Source of the DNA: Lachnospiraceae bacterium
GTDB taxonomy: Bacteria; Bacillota; Clostridia; Lachnospirales; Lachnospiraceae
Reading direction: 5' to 3'
NCBI GenBank assembly: GCA_024684155.1
Contig: JAIKXK010000335.1
Span: 1 to 16,189, forward strand
Length of the DNA: 16,189 nucleotides
Shown one piece after another: positions 14,206 through 16,189 of this stretch. The notes beneath the pieces are model-generated. The model saw only the letters and a list, made by a program, of their open reading frames with translations, had not been told where the DNA came from and did not search any database. The position numbers and the translations under genes were made by a program. The stretch's first letter is position 1, and every line of letters starts with the position of its first letter.

Positions 14206-16086
14206 TTATTTTTTGTAATTTAGTGCACGCATAGAATTTAAAATGGCAATTACCGCCACTCCTACGTCTGCAAAAACAGCCTCCCACATATTGGCAAGAC
14301 CTAATGCTCCAAGAAGCAATACCAGTAGTTTTACTCCAATGGCAAACCAAATATTTTGCTTTACAATTCGCAAGGTTTTTTTTGCAATTGATACTACATC
14401 TGCAATCTTTCGAATGTCATCATCCATGATTACAATATCTGCCGCTTCAATAGCAGCATCACTTCCCAAAGAACCCATGGCAATACCTACGTCTGCACGC
14501 ATCAAAACAGGAGCATCATTGATTCCATCACCAACAAAACCAACTTTGCCTTTGCCTTCATTTTCCTTTAAGATAGACTCTACACAATCCACCTTGTCTC
14601 CAGGCAAAAGTTCGCTTTTCACAGTATCTATTCCTAGTTCACTTGCCACAGCTTCTGCTGTTTTTTTACGGTCTCCTGTAAGCATAATCGTCTGTTTTAT
14701 GCCTACAGACTTTAAGAGTTGAATTCCTTCTTCTGCACCAGATTTTATTTCATCTGAAATAACTAAAGTTCCACAGAATGTATTTTCATATGCAATATAA
14801 ACCGCAGTACCAATTCCAGAAAAACTTTCAAACCCAATTCCATGTCGATTCATTAGCTTGTCATTTCCGGCTAATAGGGTTTTTCCATCAAAGCAGATTT
14901 CTATTCCCTCTCCTGAAATTTCTTTACTATCAGAAAGTCGATTCAAATCTGTGCTTTTTCCATAGGCTTCTAAAATTGATTTTGCAATGGGATGATTAGA
15001 GTAAGCTTCCCCGTATGCTGCCAGTTCAAGCAGTTTTTCTCTTTTCAATTCCCCTGCAGGAAGATAATTTGATACCACAAAATTTCCTTTTGTAAGAGTT
15101 CCTGTCTTATCCATTACGATGGTAGACATTTCTGCAATTGCTTCAAGGTAATTACTTCCCTTTACTAAAACTCCCAGTTTTGAAGAAGCACCGATTCCTC
15201 CAAAAAATCCTAGTGGCACGGATATCACAAGGGCACAAGGGCACGAAACAATTAAGAAAATGCAAGCTCTTTTAATCCAGTCAAACCAGACATCTGCCCC
15301 ACCACCTAAAACGATTGGTGGAAGTATTGCTAAAAGTGCCGCGCCAATGGTTACTACCGGAGTATAGTATTTAGCAAATCTTGTAATGAAGTTTTCTAAT
15401 CGTGCTTTTTTTGATGATGCATTTTCCACTAGTTCCAAAATCTTTGCCACAGTGGAATCATCATAAAGCTTTGTAGTTTGAATACGAAGAGTCCCTTCTC
15501 CATTGACACATCCAGAAATCACACCCTCTCCCTTTGATGCACGTCGTGGCACAGACTCTCCTGTTAAGGCAGCGGTATCCACAAAGGATTCTCCCTCTAT
15601 TACTACACCATCCAAGGGAATTCTTTCTCCAGGTTTTACTACAAGTATGCTTCCGATTTCTACATCATCTGGATCTACTTCTTTCAATCCATCTTCTGTT
15701 TCCAGGTTTGCATACTCAGGTGCAATACTCATCATTTCTGCAATGGACTGTCTGCTTTTTCCAACCGCATAACCCTGGAATAATTCTCCAATTTGGTAGA
15801 AAAGCATAACCGCTAAAGCTTCTGTATACTCTCCAATAAAAAAGCCTGCAAATGTAGCAATCATCATTAAAAAGTTTTCGTCAAAAACCTGTCCATTTCG
15901 AATGTTTTTTCCGGCTTTTCGAATAACATCATATCCAATAATAATATAGGGAATCACAAAACAGACAAACTCTAAAAGCCTTGGCCAGTTTTCCATAAGT
16001 CCGGCTTTTTCAAGCACAAATAGAATTACAAACATTACTAACGTAACTAGTATTCTATTTCGCATTTTTTTCTGTTTCTTTGTCAT
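14206..16086 (-). CDS. P1B-type heavy-metal-exporting ATPase (Zn2+/Cd2+/Pb2+, ZntA/CadA class)
   Basis: A membrane pump that uses ATP to export toxic divalent cations. The 626-residue protein has paired N-terminal helices (about 12-28 and 37-56), helices near 70-108, the actuator TGES (175-178), helices near 240-262 and 272-296 holding the metal-binding CPC motif 282-284, the phosphorylation site DKTGT (D326), the P1B-specific HP pair (H365-P366), GDGIND (519-524), and two final helices. K586 and D607 in the last helices match the pair that marks Zn/Cd/Pb pumps rather than Cu pumps. There is no N-terminal metal-binding domain; instead a separate HMA protein is encoded two bases upstream. ATG 16086 follows GAGGT that overlaps the end of that gene, so the two are probably coupled. 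A strong terminator follows. The ion class is well supported; the exact metal is inferred. Confidence 0.95.
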   Translation of the reverse strand: MTKKQKKMRNRILVTLVMFVILFVLEKAGLMENWPRLLEFVCFVIPYIIIGYDVIRKAGKNIRNGQVFDENFLMMIATFAGFFIGEYTEALAVMLFYQIGELFQGYAVGKSRQSIAEMMSIAPEYANLETEDGLKEVDPDDVEIGSILVVKPGERIPLDGVVIEGESFVDTAALTGESVPRRASKGEGVISGCVNGEGTLRIQTTKLYDDSTVAKILELVENASSKKARLENFITRFAKYYTPVVTIGAALLAILPPIVLGGGADVWFDWIKRACIFLIVSCPCALVISVPLGFFGGIGASSKLGVLVKGSNYLEAIAEMSTIVMDKTGTLTKGNFVVSNYLPAGELKREKLLELAAYGEAYSNHPIAKSILEAYGKSTDLNRLSDSKEISGEGIEICFDGKTLLAGNDKLMNRHGIGFESFSGIGTAVYIAYENTFCGTLVISDEIKSGAEEGIQLLKSVGIKQTIMLTGDRKKTAEAVASELGIDTVKSELLPGDKVDCVESILKENEGKGKVGFVGDGINDAPVLMRADVGIAMGSLGSDAAIEAADIVIMDDDIRKIADVVSIAKKTLRIVKQNIWFAIGVKLLVLLLGALGLANMWEAVFADVGVAVIAILNSMRALNYKK

Positions 16087-16088
16087 TT

Positions 16089-16189
16089 TTATACCTCAAT
16101 TTCGAAGTCGGGCTCTACTTTTTTACAAACCTTAACCACCTCTTCAAGAGTCTTGTCAAAGTTTTGTTCTTCCGCTTCTAAGGTAAGTT
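16089..16189 (-). CDS. Small heavy-metal-associated (HMA) domain protein, 3' end only
   Basis: Only the last 33 or so codons are in the window; the gene enters from the right edge and stops with TAA at 16091-16089. The readable residues begin LTLEAEEQNFDKTLEEVVKV and end in CKKVEPDFEIEV. This resembles the C-terminal half of an HMA ferredoxin-like fold, where the last helix (FDKTLEEVVKVCKK) is followed by a short strand. The metal-binding CxxC, if present, lies outside the window. It ends two bases before the P-type ATPase start. The ATPase itself lacks an N-terminal metal-binding domain, so this protein probably supplies metal or senses it for the pump. The call rests on a short fragment plus context. 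Confidence 0.7.
   Translation of the reverse strand, partial: LTLEAEEQNFDKTLEEVVKVCKKVEPDFEIEV

Noticed and set aside
14243..14722. 159-residue open frame on the plus strand opposite the metal ATPase
   Set aside because: It is the antisense of a highly conserved P-type ATPase region, is Ser/Thr/Pro-rich low-complexity, and has no recognisable domain.

Overview
The window looks like chromosome of a low-GC Gram-positive anaerobe (Bacillota, Clostridia; Lachnospiraceae-like is my best guess). Reasons: A/T-rich sequence, strong AGGAGG-type ribosome binding sites, HPr kinase/phosphorylase (the Bacillota carbon-control kinase), a short L-aspartate oxidase of clostridial size, and a two-domain P-type metal ATPase paired with a separate small HMA protein. 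Every gene I can support lies on the minus strand, so transcription runs from high to low coordinates. I saw no tRNA, rRNA, CRISPR array, insertion sequence or phage gene, and no gene-free stretch longer than about 145 bases.

In transcription order the layout is as follows. (1) 16189-14206: the 3' end of a small HMA-domain protein, then a Zn/Cd/Pb-type P1B ATPase two bases later, closed by a strong hairpin terminator at 14147-14185. (2) 14063-6390: a tightly packed set of seven genes. It holds a response regulator with degenerate GGDEF and apparently intact EAL domains (c-di-GMP phosphodiesterase), then nadA, nadB and nadC (de novo NAD synthesis from aspartate to nicotinate mononucleotide). 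These are followed by a lipoprotein, permease and ATPase of the TrpXYZ/COG2984-type ABC importer family. Gaps are 16, 16, -4, 48, 51 and -4 bases, so one transcript is plausible, with possible internal control at a palindrome (9193-9206) and a stable hairpin (8125-8150). (3) 6355-1: a near-consensus promoter (TTGCAT-17-TATAAT) drives ftsH, uvrC (one base after the ftsH stop), hprK and an M18 aminopeptidase that runs off the left edge.

Functionally, block 1 exports toxic divalent metal. Block 2 links a c-di-GMP-degrading signalling protein, NAD biosynthesis and an importer of unknown substrate. Block 3 is housekeeping: membrane proteolysis, nucleotide excision repair, carbon catabolite control and peptide turnover. 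Most of the window is well-known biology. The least explained parts are the ABC importer attached to nadABC, the c-di-GMP protein directly in front of nadA, and the three small inverted repeats in that block. I found nothing that clearly qualifies as a previously undescribed system.
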